64,000 nucleotides of DNA from Collimonas arenae (GCF_000786695.1 NZ_CP009962.1:806001-870000); one strand, 5' to 3'; shown: positions 8,433 through 17,677, counted from the first letter of the stretch. The notes: generated from the sequence alone by a model not told the origin. Numbers and translations are program-made.

Positions 8433-10373
8433 TCAGGCAGAAACCTCGTTCAACAAGTCCGATTGAACGACTGGAATGGGGGCAATGAATTTACTCAATT
8501 CATCTTGTTGATCAATTAAAAAAGGAGCATCCTTGACACGTGAATGAAGATTCAACAAGCGCTTTTCTGCACGGGCGAGAATTGTTCCGTAGAGCATAGG
8601 AATGATCTTGACCTCGTCGCCGTGTTTGATGGCTTCATCTTCGCCTTGCTCAATGACACTGCCAAGGACAAAGCCATCTACCCTCGTAGATTTACGGATA
8701 TGGCCTTTGGTCTTGAGCTCCTTCACATACTTCCAGACTTGTTCTTTTTCCTTTGACCCAAGGGGTAAACCTGTGGTTTTCAAGTCTACGATCACTACAT
8801 GCTCAATGCCGTCTTCGTTGTATTCTTCGTCATACGAAGAACGGGCATAAAAGCCGACGCTGCTATCAGGTAAAGCAACGAAGTCAGGCCTGTTCCTGCT
8901 ACCCTTACCAGTGGTATCGCCAAAGAGAGTGCGAATGACTGTGGTCATGCCTTTATTGGACGTAAATTCAATGGACTCAAATTGAGCTCCGAACATCCAT
9001 AACCCTCTTTCAAACAACGGTTGGAGCTCATGCACTTCGTCAATGCCTGCGACCTGGAGCTTGGTCCGTAGTTCATTGATAAGCTTCAATCGATTCTGTA
9101 TTTCATCCAACACCAGCTTCGCCATTCCGATAGTCCACTCGGCCAGAATGGTATGTAAGGTGTCATAGTCGTTCGGGTCGCAGTTGTGAAGAAGTTCAAG
9201 TAACCCATAACGAGATTTCGCCTTCTCCAATTTTGCAAGAATGCTGGATAGTTGAATAATTTCCTGTTCGCCGAAGTTGGGACATGTGTCCACCACTTCA
9301 TTGACGAAGGTTTCAATTCTGTCTTTACTTACTGGTGAGAGAGTATTGACGGTGCTACCGATGCGTTCAATAACGGCACTACGCTTTGCCTCCCGCTCGG
9401 TTTTGCTACTTTCAAAGATTATTTGGCGAATACGGTCTTGAACTGCTTCACAACTCTTTGTCCATGCTTCGCTGTCCTCATGGAAGCCACTCCAATCTTC
9501 AAGTACTGCGTCATGTTGATTGAGGAAGTCGGCCTGAACGATGAAGGTGAACCGTTTAGCTTCTGAGGTACGCCCGTCAAGGATTCGTTCGTAGTCACTT
9601 CTGCTCCACTTGCACTGACCAACTGCACGGTTTTGAACCCACCATGCAATTCCGTGCTGCTTTGTAGTTTTGTCAGCCTTCTTGGCGTCTATGTGCAAGA
9701 GGCGAACTTTGCCATAGCCTTCAACGTTAACCTCTTCGGTAGCCAAGAGGTCGGGTATGTCATTGAAGGTTATCTGGCTTCCATTGACGGACACTATGAA
9801 AGCAGGGTTAGCGAGAAATCTGCTTCCGATCAGCTCTCGGGCACGTTCTTCCGTGAAGCCAAGCTTTGGGATTTCGCCATTTCCAACGATCTCGGTACCA
9901 TGTCCGATGACACCTTCAGCCTTAAATGATATCTCTTCAAGCACCAATGGGTCAGTCGGTGTGCGATGGACTCGGCAAACAAATTCCTGTCCGTCCTTTC
10001 GGGATGTGATCAGGTATTCGCTGGTGAAACAAAAGCTAGCAAAACGGCCTTTGCCATTTTTTCCGAAGACTGTACGAGGCTGGCCTGAAACATCCTCTGG
10101 TGGCTCTGTCGTGGCGCCTTGGGCCGATATGCGGTTGTAAGCAATGGTCCGCCAAATGTGCTGGAACTCTTCACGGGTCATGCCATGCCCGTTGTCAGTG
10201 ATCTTGAACTGTCGTTCAGTTTTGACGTCAGGCCAGGTAATAAAAACCTTAGTAGCATATGCGTCCCAGCAGTTGGCTACGAGCTCAACGATGGCAGTTG
10301 ATGGGTCTGTGATGATAGACCCAGCGTAGCTTTCCAAAAACCGTTCGTCATATAGAAGGGTTCGCTGTTCCAT
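8433..10373 (-). CDS. GHKL ATPase fused to PD-(D/E)XK nuclease
   Basis: 646 residues with GAGGAAAC before the ATG. The N-terminal ~230 residues form a GHKL (gyrase/Hsp90/MutL) ATPase: AIVELVANCWDAYA is the N-box, FKITDNGHGM the DxGxG box and FGKNGKGRFASF the lid. A helical linker follows. The C-terminal ~200 residues carry RPDFVAL and then HVVIVDLKTTG, the D...D-x-K core of restriction-type nucleases. Prokaryotic MORC-like GHKL proteins are known from comparative genomics to associate with restriction-modification; this single-chain ATPase-nuclease fits that theme. It directly precedes kwaA on the same strand, but is probably an independent system. I cannot match it to a named defence system. 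Confidence 0.75.
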   Translation of the reverse strand: MEQRTLLYDERFLESYAGSIITDPSTAIVELVANCWDAYATKVFITWPDVKTERQFKITDNGHGMTREEFQHIWRTIAYNRISAQGATTEPPEDVSGQPRTVFGKNGKGRFASFCFTSEYLITSRKDGQEFVCRVHRTPTDPLVLEEISFKAEGVIGHGTEIVGNGEIPKLGFTEERARELIGSRFLANPAFIVSVNGSQITFNDIPDLLATEEVNVEGYGKVRLLHIDAKKADKTTKQHGIAWWVQNRAVGQCKWSRSDYERILDGRTSEAKRFTFIVQADFLNQHDAVLEDWSGFHEDSEAWTKSCEAVQDRIRQIIFESSKTEREAKRSAVIERIGSTVNTLSPVSKDRIETFVNEVVDTCPNFGEQEIIQLSSILAKLEKAKSRYGLLELLHNCDPNDYDTLHTILAEWTIGMAKLVLDEIQNRLKLINELRTKLQVAGIDEVHELQPLFERGLWMFGAQFESIEFTSNKGMTTVIRTLFGDTTGKGSRNRPDFVALPDSSVGFYARSSYDEEYNEDGIEHVVIVDLKTTGLPLGSKEKEQVWKYVKELKTKGHIRKSTRVDGFVLGSVIEQGEDEAIKHGDEVKIIPMLYGTILARAEKRLLNLHSRVKDAPFLIDQQDELSKFIAPIPVVQSDLLNEVSA

Positions 10374-10804
10374 AGTTTCCTCTTTGCATTCTTGATCAAG
10401 CTATTCGCAATAGATCAGGGTCTCTTCTTAATGAATGCGGCTACTCTGACGGCCGCTCATGGGACCACACAGATGCTGAATTAGGTTTTTACGCCATTTC
10501 GTGCAATTACCGATAATATATTGACATGTGGGAATAGTTGAAATCAAGACAATTTCAAATTTATAAGCAAATATTTGGTTCTGGTTGCTCGGTTGACCGC
10601 AAAAACCACACATCAGGTTGAGCGGCTGTCGGTAATTTTAATAGACCCGCAATCAGTCAATGGGGGAAGTTCTGGGTTGTAGATAAAATGGCAATGCTAG
10701 CATTTTGGGGAGAGGGAGCCAGTGCGTCATCGCAAGCAAGTTTAAATAGAAAATGCAATATGAGTAATCTAAAAAAATCGCTGCTAACATGTTAAGGACA
10801 CAAT
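10374..10804. promoter_or_regulatory. Divergent intergenic region, cargo promoters
   Basis: 431 bp between the start of the GHKL-nuclease gene (minus) and the DUF3883 gene (plus). No convincing gene. It must hold the promoters for both outward-reading units, including the Kiwa cluster. A Shine-Dalgarno AAGGACAC precedes the plus-strand ATG. Confidence 0.5.
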
Positions 10805-11959
10805 ATGGTTGTTCACTCTGCTCTCAATCCCGCTGCCCTAAAAGTGTTCGAAAAATCTTATAACACTTCGCATGAAGACATTGCCATTCGTACTCGAGGG
10901 GAATTTCTAAACGCTTTTCCACTGTCAAAACTCAACTACATAGACCTGGATGAATATGTGATCGGGCATCAAACTCCCACGTTCTGCACTTACGTTGAGG
11001 TTAAAACCCGACCATGGGCAAGTATCCAGGGAGCGACAGCAAAAAAATTCGGAATCTATTTTGGAAAAACAGCATCCGATCCGCAACTGATCTACCGCTT
11101 CAGTGCCAAATTTGGTATCACCAAAAACAACGCTTTTCAATCAGTCAAAACCGCTCTATTGGATTTGATCTACCAAGGCGGTCAAAAGAATCTTGATTTT
11201 GCGACAATCAACGTCAACCCGCTATCGCCAATGTTCAAGGCCAAAATTCTGAGCCTATATTTCCCTGATCAGTTCCTCAACGTATGTAGCCCCGACCATT
11301 TGGAGTTATTAGCAAGCATCTTCAAGTTCCCAACAGATCTGGTCACTTGTGAATATCAACACCTCTTAATTCAAGCCAAGTTGAGTCATTCACTTACCGA
11401 TAAATGGAGTAACCCGAAGTTTATGGCATTCTTGTACGATACTTACGTGAACGAGGAACCTGGAGCTGCTGTAGGTATCCAAAAACCCAGGAAGAAAGTG
11501 CATCGAAAAGTCAACTTTGAAGACTTGCAAAAACAACGAGGAATTATCGGGAAAGCGGCGGAGGACTATGCGTTAGAGTGGGAAAAAGATCGTCTGACGG
11601 GTGCAAATCTAAGTCACCTAATCTCAAAAATAGATGTTCGAACAAACCGCCCTGGCTATGGTTACGATTTTTTGTCGCATACATTGCCAACTCAACAGCG
11701 TTTCATCGAGGTGAAATCGGTAGCCAAACTCTCGCGTGAAGAAGGGTATAGGTTTTTTTTATCCGAAAATGAACATTCGACATCGCTCACGAACGAACAC
11801 CGTGACCAATATTTTTTCTATCTGGTTTTCTTTGATGGCAATGGACAGCCGATTGAGCTTTTGCCAATTCGGGCTGATGCTCTCTACGATACCGCTTCGT
11901 TAGCTCCCGCAGCCTACGTGGTTCAGTTCGATCGCAGCGATGTATCAAAAGCGAAGTAG
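10805..11959 (+). CDS. DUF3883 nuclease-like protein with McrB-N-like region
   Basis: 384 residues. Residues ~45-90 contain YVIGHQTPTFCTYVE...IQGATAKKFGIYFG, the pattern found at the N-terminus of many McrB-like and DUF3883 defence proteins. From about residue 235 the protein is DUF3883: GKAAEDYALEWEKDRL, GYGYDFLSHT, RFIEVKS and RFFLSENE. The E-x-K of FIEVKS and the D of YDFLS suggest a PD-(D/E)XK-like core. It is transcribed divergently from the GHKL-nuclease gene and has its own Shine-Dalgarno. The likely role is restriction of foreign DNA, but no partner methylase or ATPase is next to it. Confidence 0.65.
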   Translation: MVVHSALNPAALKVFEKSYNTSHEDIAIRTRGEFLNAFPLSKLNYIDLDEYVIGHQTPTFCTYVEVKTRPWASIQGATAKKFGIYFGKTASDPQLIYRFSAKFGITKNNAFQSVKTALLDLIYQGGQKNLDFATINVNPLSPMFKAKILSLYFPDQFLNVCSPDHLELLASIFKFPTDLVTCEYQHLLIQAKLSHSLTDKWSNPKFMAFLYDTYVNEEPGAAVGIQKPRKKVHRKVNFEDLQKQRGIIGKAAEDYALEWEKDRLTGANLSHLISKIDVRTNRPGYGYDFLSHTLPTQQRFIEVKSVAKLSREEGYRFFLSENEHSTSLTNEHRDQYFFYLVFFDGNGQPIELLPIRADALYDTASLAPAAYVVQFDRSDVSKAK

Positions 11960-12043
11960 TGCCACACTCTGCGCATTACCGCTATGGGCGGCACAATTGA
12001 TCACCAAGCGTTTTTGAGGCGTTGAGATAGAAAGAGATAGGTA

Positions 12044-12210
12044 GTGTCGGGTCCAGCCCGTACCCGACATTACCAAAACTCTATGCAAGTATGAGGTTTC
12101 ATGAGATTGGTGCTGGGTATTTCTATAATTTAAAAAATAAAATAAAGAAGAAGAGAATTGGTAGGCCAGATCAGGCTTATACCGGGAAAATAAAAAATTT
12201 ATTGAATGAC
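12044..12210 (+). repeat. Decayed copy of the origin segment (direct repeat of 2055-2227)
   Basis: This stretch aligns in the same orientation to 2055-2227: both read GTGTCGGGT, then an AGCCCGTACCCG block, a tract with TATGAGGTT and GAGATTGGTG, TTTCTATAATT followed by AAAATAAAATAAAGAAGA, and an end at AAATTTATTGAAT or its near match. One GTGTCGGG is intact (12044-12051); a second has decayed to GTGCTGGG. With the origin-like cluster it brackets the 10-kb defence cargo. The whole gap 11960-12312 contains nothing else recognisable. Confidence 0.8.
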
Positions 12211-12312
12211 CCTTCTTAAATCTAATTTGACGTCAAGCTCAGTCGAATAAAATTCGATTTCTCAAATACTGCAACATCTTGAATAACTTGTTTATTTTCG
12301 ATAAACTAAAAA

Positions 12313-13023
12313 ATGAATTCAAATACACAAACCGAAATTAAAGATATGTACATTAAAATTGAGATTGAGACGATAGTGGTGTTTAACCATATTGTAGTTA
12401 ATTCTATCTTAGATATTAGACTGAATGAATTAAAAACAGATTTTGATAAATTATTGAGGCAAATTAAGTATGGCGGAAATGTTTCTGAAATAAAAAATAA
12501 AGCAATTGACATTAACGTAACCATAAAAAACTTGATGGAATCTACTGATTTGGTGAATCCAAATAAAATAAATGATTTCGTTAGTAATCTAATTAAATTT
12601 ACAGCAGCAACAGTTGCCAAATACGAAGAAGTCGATAATTCTAAAGAATTTCCCAGAGCGATACGCAACGAACTAGCAAATCTTTGCGATAAATACTTTA
12701 AACGATATTTTGGGCGCTATCTTGATAGTAATGTTTGGGGGGAAATAAAATTTTACGAATGGCTTAAGAGAGGGGATTTTATTTATGTCGATATTTGTGC
12801 CGGCGGAAGATGGTCTCAACCAGAAAGAGAGCGCTATTTTTCTGATGATGATCTAGATAAATTTTTCAATGACAACCAAAGTTATGTGATTGCGAAGATG
12901 TTATCTTCAAATATAAGAGCATCAAAAGTAAACATTGCAGACCCTTTATCAGACGTTGATACCAAATGCTTTGTTGACTCACATAAGATATTGCCGAAAC
13001 TTGAGGTTGACGCCCTGAATTGA
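12313..13023 (+). CDS. AT-rich hypothetical protein
   Basis: 236 residues, lysine/asparagine/isoleucine rich, with codon use far more AT-rich than the host genes, a sign of recent acquisition. It looks helical over residues 10-130, with a conserved-looking aromatic patch GEIKFYEWLKRGDFIYVDICAGGRWSQPERERYF near 150-185. No signal peptide, membrane segment or known motif is apparent. It lies alone between the decayed origin copy and a pentanucleotide repeat, convergent with the Shedu gene. Shine-Dalgarno is weak. Confidence 0.55.
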   Translation: MNSNTQTEIKDMYIKIEIETIVVFNHIVVNSILDIRLNELKTDFDKLLRQIKYGGNVSEIKNKAIDINVTIKNLMESTDLVNPNKINDFVSNLIKFTAATVAKYEEVDNSKEFPRAIRNELANLCDKYFKRYFGRYLDSNVWGEIKFYEWLKRGDFIYVDICAGGRWSQPERERYFSDDDLDKFFNDNQSYVIAKMLSSNIRASKVNIADPLSDVDTKCFVDSHKILPKLEVDALN

Positions 13024-13099
13024 GGCCCTTATGTTAACCTAGTATGGTCGGAGCAAACTATTTGAGGCACCAGGGAAGCCCGCCTGTTATGATACTTTT

Positions 13100-13134
13100 A
13101 ATTGAATTGAATTGAATTGAATTGAATTGAATTG
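13100..13134. repeat. Pentanucleotide microsatellite (TTGAA)n
   Basis: About seven tandem units of a 5-bp repeat (read as TTGAA/AATTG) between the convergent ends of the hypothetical gene and the Shedu gene. It is outside any reading frame, so it is not an obvious phase-variation switch. Confidence 0.9.
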
Positions 13135-13192
13135 AGTGGAGTGTACTGTAGACAAGAGGAAATTATAAATGCCGTAAATTTGATATTTGTCG

Positions 13193-14047
13193 TTACTTTT
13201 TGTTCAACATTTTTAAAGTGGCTTCATCACTCATCTCCTTCTCCAAAGTCGATCTTGCATATTTTATATTGGCAATAAGTAATTCGCCTTCACTCCATTT
13301 ATCAATCTCATAACCAGCGCTGCGTAATTCGCTTTTTTCTTCTGCTGTAAGAAATAAAAAATCTGGTCCAACATGTGCAAAAATTTGAGCTGGTTCAAAA
13401 TGCATATATTTAAATTTAAATCCAAATCCTGCAAGACTTAGAATATTTTTTTTGAATTTTTGGTCATTCTTATACCAATTGATCAAAGAATCATATGTAA
13501 GGATCTCTATATTTGATTCACTATTTAATTTATTTATTAGTTTCTTCCGAGCCTCACTTATATTCTTATTGTCTGATCTTCCTATAATTAGCTGATAATT
13601 AAATTCAATTGGATTATTCCGCATAACTAGTGGTCGAAGAAGCGGATCTAATTTACGTACTACTTCTTGTTTGTGATCATCAATGAATATTTGCCAATTT
13701 CTTACTTGATTTAATGCCGCACTGAATTCTGCGGAAGGTGTTGCGGCATGCATATTATTAGTAAATATCGATTTATCTGGAGTCTCCAACTCTACCAAAG
13801 TAATACGCCATCTATCTGAGCTTTTAGTTATATACACATAATCAGTAGTTAATTCCGTTCCCAATGGAAATTTAGACAAAATCATGCGAAAATGAAGGTG
13901 ATGATTCAGCCGATTTGTAAATGGTATTAATTCGGTATGAGTTTCGAGAAAATCTTGAATTACTTGCTCTTTCTGACGCCCTTTAGGTGCAGGTAAGGAC
14001 AACAAGTTTTCGAACTCTAAGATCAAGGAATTGTCCAGTTCTTGCAC
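13193..14047 (-). CDS. Shedu-type (DUF4263) anti-phage nuclease-like protein
   Basis: 284 residues starting with GTG (14047), chosen because GAGGAGAT lies just upstream. It has the DUF4263/SduA layout: an N-terminal QVIQDFLETHTELIPF helix, then a nuclease core with TTDYVYI (D69), RITLVELETP (E86, E88) and AEFSAALNQVRNWQIFI, the family's typical Q-V-x-x-W helix. Shedu proteins are single-gene defence nucleases. Here the third position of the D...E-x-K triad is a glutamate, with a lysine (K92) four residues later, so the active site may be a migrated variant. Strongly AT-rich, unlike the flanking host sequence. Confidence 0.75.
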   Translation of the reverse strand: MQELDNSLILEFENLLSLPAPKGRQKEQVIQDFLETHTELIPFTNRLNHHLHFRMILSKFPLGTELTTDYVYITKSSDRWRITLVELETPDKSIFTNNMHAATPSAEFSAALNQVRNWQIFIDDHKQEVVRKLDPLLRPLVMRNNPIEFNYQLIIGRSDNKNISEARKKLINKLNSESNIEILTYDSLINWYKNDQKFKKNILSLAGFGFKFKYMHFEPAQIFAHVGPDFLFLTAEEKSELRSAGYEIDKWSEGELLIANIKYARSTLEKEMSDEATLKMLNKK

Positions 14048-14141
14048 CCGGTATCTCCTCTTTATTAGGCATTAACATAATACGGATTCCAAGCAGCACT
14101 ACTTAAATGCTGCTCGGTTTTACTTCCCGATCGTAATTAAC

Positions 14142-14462
14142 TCACACCCTCAGTTCATCCATCGACTTCCCTGCACTTACCCATTCTTGCACCCACTTCG
14201 GTTGACGACCCCGGCCAGTCCATTCCAATGAAGTGTCATTAGGATGACGGTATTGAACAGCAACCTTTGCCCTTGCAACACCACTTTTCACATTGGGCGT
14301 AGAACTCATCAGCTCTTCAAGGGAAATACCTGCGCCCTGAGCAATCTCCAGTATTTTCTGGCGAGCGGCTGCTTGCTCCTCTTTCTCTCTGACTTTGATT
14401 ACTTGTTGCACCTGGTCTTGTAACGTGCGTAGTTCTGCGACTGACATATTCGATAAATCCAT
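14142..14462 (-). CDS. H-NS family nucleoid protein (xenogeneic silencer)
   Basis: 106 residues with AAAGGGG before the ATG. Residues 1-50 form the coiled-coil oligomerisation part (VAELRTLQDQVQQVIKVREKEEQ). The C-terminus has the H-NS DNA-binding signature: YRHPNDTSLEWTGRGRQPKWVQEW, with the W-T-G-R-G-R-x-P-x-W loop that inserts into AT-rich minor groove. This is the short betaproteobacterial H-NS type. Lying amid the most AT-rich part of the island, it could silence the island's own cargo and help its establishment. Self-regulation is an inference. Confidence 0.9.
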   Translation of the reverse strand: MDLSNMSVAELRTLQDQVQQVIKVREKEEQAAARQKILEIAQGAGISLEELMSSTPNVKSGVARAKVAVQYRHPNDTSLEWTGRGRQPKWVQEWVSAGKSMDELRV

Positions 14463-14656
14463 AACAACCCCTTTAATGTTGATTTTTGTTGAAATTATTT
14501 CAACAAAAAAATTGCATAGAAGTTGAATGTCTACTATTTGACGAAATGTGTCAATGTGGCTCGCACTGTTAATCTATATTTTTTTAGCCTTCACTTCCCC
14601 GGAAATACAAGGTATTTAGGCTGCAATGGAGAGGGAATAAACAATTATTTAAAGTC

Positions 14657-14968
14657 TTATTTTTTTGGTTTTAAAAAAAATGTTAGTAAAGTCAATAATA
14701 GTAATGGTCCATCAAACATTAAAGTACCAAAGAAAACAATAAAAGATACACCATCTCTTGGTATTGTAAAAAATGCGAATATAAAAATTGCAATACCTAA
14801 AATTCCAATTGTAATTAATGTCCACCAAATCGCATTGATAAATATATATTCCAAAGTATATATATTCAATTTATTTAAAAAAATAATCAGAAATAAAAAT
14901 AATAAAATAGGCCATCCATAGAAAAAAATCTCTAATAATTTAATCGCTTTTTCAAAATATATTTCCAT
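14657..14968 (-). CDS. Small membrane protein, candidate effector immunity (copy 2)
   Basis: 103 residues, almost wholly hydrophobic, with about three membrane helices (residues 15-32, 43-67, 75-98). It resembles the neighbouring 108-residue protein in length, helix spacing, the IWW and G-x-L-x-x-x-P features and a C-terminal FF-L/F-KP end, so the two are paralogs. They follow a type VI phospholipase effector gene on the same strand, where immunity genes are expected, often duplicated. Very AT-rich. Immunity function is inference from position. Confidence 0.55.
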   Translation of the reverse strand: MEIYFEKAIKLLEIFFYGWPILLFLFLIIFLNKLNIYTLEYIFINAIWWTLITIGILGIAIFIFAFFTIPRDGVSFIVFFGTLMFDGPLLLLTLLTFFLKPKK

Positions 14969-15077
14969 TATTGTGTTGATTCAATTTTATTGAAATAATT
15001 TAACGAAATATTAAGCTGCGTCAGCATATGATAATATTTAATGATTTCATTTTATTTCTATCGTGATATTATTATTT

Positions 15078-15404
15078 TTATTGACTAGGCTTAAAAAATA
15101 AAAATAAAAATGAAGGAATGATAATTGGCAAAGAGCCTAAAAAACCTACATAGAATGCAGCACCTAGATCATCTTTTTCAAAAAACAAAAACCAAGATGC
15201 AAGAGATATTATTTCGACAGCGGCCATAAAAATCGTAATCCACCAAAGAATTGTCGATATTTTATAAAAATTAACTATGCCCATAAATTTTCTAATAAAA
15301 ATCCAAGTCATTGAACCGATTGCAATGGTCCAAGTTAGGTATCTGTAGTGATATATAAAATCTAATCCGATGAGGACTAAATCAAGTTTGTCGAGATCTT
15401 TCAT
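15078..15404 (-). CDS. Small membrane protein, candidate effector immunity (copy 1)
   Basis: 108 residues with about three membrane helices (22-38, 50-72, 83-104). Its ATG overlaps the stop of the phospholipase D gene (ATGA), so it is translationally coupled to the effector, as immunity genes usually are. It is a paralog of the 103-residue protein downstream. It should sit in the inner membrane, where a periplasmically delivered phospholipase would act. Known Tle5 immunity proteins are periplasmic or lipoprotein-type, so this would be a different kind; alternatively the pair may only aid delivery. Confidence 0.6.
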   Translation of the reverse strand: MKDLDKLDLVLIGLDFIYHYRYLTWTIAIGSMTWIFIRKFMGIVNFYKISTILWWITIFMAAVEIISLASWFLFFEKDDLGAAFYVGFLGSLPIIIPSFLFLFFKPSQ

Positions 15405-17677
15405 ACCGTGTCCAATGTAGAGTTGCTGGATATGGACGCAATCACAGTAGGAGATATAGGCGGTTTTGGTGTTTTCTTTTCCTCAGATCCCCAATCTAAT
15501 GGCATCTCGACCCAAAAACCTTTAACTTTAGCTCGTAAAGTATCTATTGCCTTATCAACTACATGATGCTCAGTCACCGTATTAGTTCTGCTCATATAGG
15601 CTGGCTGCAAACTAGGCTGCGCCGCAAAATCATGCTTACCATTTCCGCTAAATAGCAACGGATATGCTTTTTCTCGGCCTTCTGTCAATGTTTTGAAACT
15701 ATTGCGTGGTGTATGGAGAAATACTTCGTTGTATGCAGCACGGTTCTCTTGGGCTAGATTCTGAATGCCCTTAATTGTTGCGTCTGCTAAAGGGTGTTCA
15801 ATATTGATACTCTGCGGCGGGTGATTTTCCTTTTGAACGCCGGTCGTGGATTGATCGACTAATACTCCGAGATGTTTTTTCCATTGTTGCATGCGCAATT
15901 CACGTGCGAATTTGCGTGTGATGATCTTTATGCCATTACCGACATCAGTCATACCAGCTTCCGCAGTATCGACAACAACAGCAGCAAGTTCCGTATCCCC
16001 ATCACCGTTCAAACTACGGTCATTGATATTAGCGCTTCCTATAATAGCAACGGCGTCGTCTACAATTATTAATTTGCTGTGGATATAGACCATTTCCGTT
16101 AGCACCGATTTTTCGGTACTCCCATAGTTACGCAGATTAAGAACGGTTAAATACTCACGCCATTTATCTTGCATACCATGCTGCTGCAACAACATCGAAA
16201 TTTCGTCATTAGTCTTAGGTTGCACCTCTAACTTCCACTCTTTCAAATGAAAGCCGACCAGCGTTGCATTGATACGATGGATAAGGCTATTTTGAGCACG
16301 TTTAACGCCTTGTAGGGCCCACCAAAGCTGTGAGCTTGTACCTGCCTCTTCAAGCATGCCTTCCGGATGTTCTGGCAACACCAGCCATACATGAAACGGG
16401 CGTTCTGCATAGATTGCTTTTCCAATCGCATTTGCCAATTCAGCAATGATTTTATTTTTCGCCGGTGAGTGAGTTCCAAATTTGTCTACCCCACAATCGG
16501 ATACGAAAAATTGATTTTCGATGTAAATAAAACCTTGCGCAGAGCGAATACAGTTAATCATCGCATCCAAGACACTCGTCTGATTATCTTGCACCCATGC
16601 CTTTCGGGCCGCCTGCACAGCGTTGCGGCGTGTCCGATCGGGCTGCTTCCAATCATCATTGATGTATTGATGGGCGTTATTCCATAACGACAGCTCATCT
16701 TTTAATTGCTGTGAAGATACCGAGCGGCATATTTGAACTACTGCTGTGCCAGCTCCCTTTTGCAAGGGGTCGCATAAGTAGTCGGCTCCCTTAGCTTGCT
16801 TGAACCAGTTGACCGCCATGCCACGATCAAGCAAATTAGTGTCTTTTCCAGCAAAACTATTCCAACGTAAAATAAAATTCACGAAAACGTCAAAGGCTGC
16901 CGGTCCTTTAATTTGTAAATTAATATCCTGCCAAGGTTGACGTGGCTGAAAAGAGGCATCAAATACTTTGCCATCTGCTCCGTACGAGGCTTGAAAACCA
17001 GGCCTCTTATTATTCCCATTAGTGAGCAAAATTTCTTCCGGCGTTAGAGAATGTGCGGGCGTTAATTGCTGATTATAGGCATCGTTGATAACGTGCATCT
17101 TGGGATCAATCACAACATCAAATGAATTGGTATCCCAACGGCCATAGGCCAAATCCATGCCACCCAGGAAAGCGATCTGTCCATCAATTACTAACGTTTT
17201 TTGATGATGGGAGAAAAAATCATTCGAATTCTTTCTGTCTAAAATATCTCTGCCGGTGTTTGGATTCTGAAGCATGACTTCAATTGATCCTGTTCCTTGT
17301 GGTAATTCCATTAAATATTTTCTGGATTTCTGAGCATGAGTATCTACAGCTATCGTAATTGGGTCATACAGCATCACTCGCACATGCACACCACGCTGCA
17401 TCGCAGCTGCCAGCAACTCCGACAACCGTCCAGGGTGACCAGATACACCACGTTGATCCAATTCAACGTCATAGTCCAACTGCCAATCAGTAATTAAAAT
17501 AAAGCTCTTCGCTGCACGAATCTCCCTGGCTACGGCTTCAAAGTAATCCTTCCCAGTTGTGCGTCGGATGCATTCATTGCCATAGCGTGGAAACGCAAAA
17601 GGTTGATCCAAATCAAAATATTGTCCAGTGATAGAAGTATTCGTCCCGGCAGTCAGTTGTGCGGTGTAGGAGTCCAT
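15401..17677 (-). CDS. Type VI secretion phospholipase D effector (Tle5-like)
   Basis: 758 residues with two HxKxxxxD motifs, H158-K160-D165 (SHHQKTLVIDG) and H533-K535-D540 (YIHSKLIIVDD), followed by the GSANIND element. This is the duplicated active site of phospholipase D. Length and layout match Tle5-type T6SS lipase effectors, which attack phosphatidylethanolamine of rival bacteria. There is no signal peptide, as expected for VgrG-delivered cargo. The gene starts 39 bp after the vgrG stop on the same strand and overlaps a small membrane gene downstream. This vgrG-effector-immunity order supports the role. No structural T6SS genes are in the window, so it must use a chromosomal apparatus elsewhere. 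Confidence 0.85.
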   Translation of the reverse strand: MDSYTAQLTAGTNTSITGQYFDLDQPFAFPRYGNECIRRTTGKDYFEAVAREIRAAKSFILITDWQLDYDVELDQRGVSGHPGRLSELLAAAMQRGVHVRVMLYDPITIAVDTHAQKSRKYLMELPQGTGSIEVMLQNPNTGRDILDRKNSNDFFSHHQKTLVIDGQIAFLGGMDLAYGRWDTNSFDVVIDPKMHVINDAYNQQLTPAHSLTPEEILLTNGNNKRPGFQASYGADGKVFDASFQPRQPWQDINLQIKGPAAFDVFVNFILRWNSFAGKDTNLLDRGMAVNWFKQAKGADYLCDPLQKGAGTAVVQICRSVSSQQLKDELSLWNNAHQYINDDWKQPDRTRRNAVQAARKAWVQDNQTSVLDAMINCIRSAQGFIYIENQFFVSDCGVDKFGTHSPAKNKIIAELANAIGKAIYAERPFHVWLVLPEHPEGMLEEAGTSSQLWWALQGVKRAQNSLIHRINATLVGFHLKEWKLEVQPKTNDEISMLLQQHGMQDKWREYLTVLNLRNYGSTEKSVLTEMVYIHSKLIIVDDAVAIIGSANINDRSLNGDGDTELAAVVVDTAEAGMTDVGNGIKIITRKFARELRMQQWKKHLGVLVDQSTTGVQKENHPPQSINIEHPLADATIKGIQNLAQENRAAYNEVFLHTPRNSFKTLTEGREKAYPLLFSGNGKHDFAAQPSLQPAYMSRTNTVTEHHVVDKAIDTLRAKVKGFWVEMPLDWGSEEKKTPKPPISPTVIASISSNSTLDTV

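Noticed and set aside
13100..13134. TTGAA tandem repeat as a phase-variation switch or CRISPR-like array
   Set aside because: No spacers, and it lies in a convergent intergenic gap outside any frame or visible promoter.
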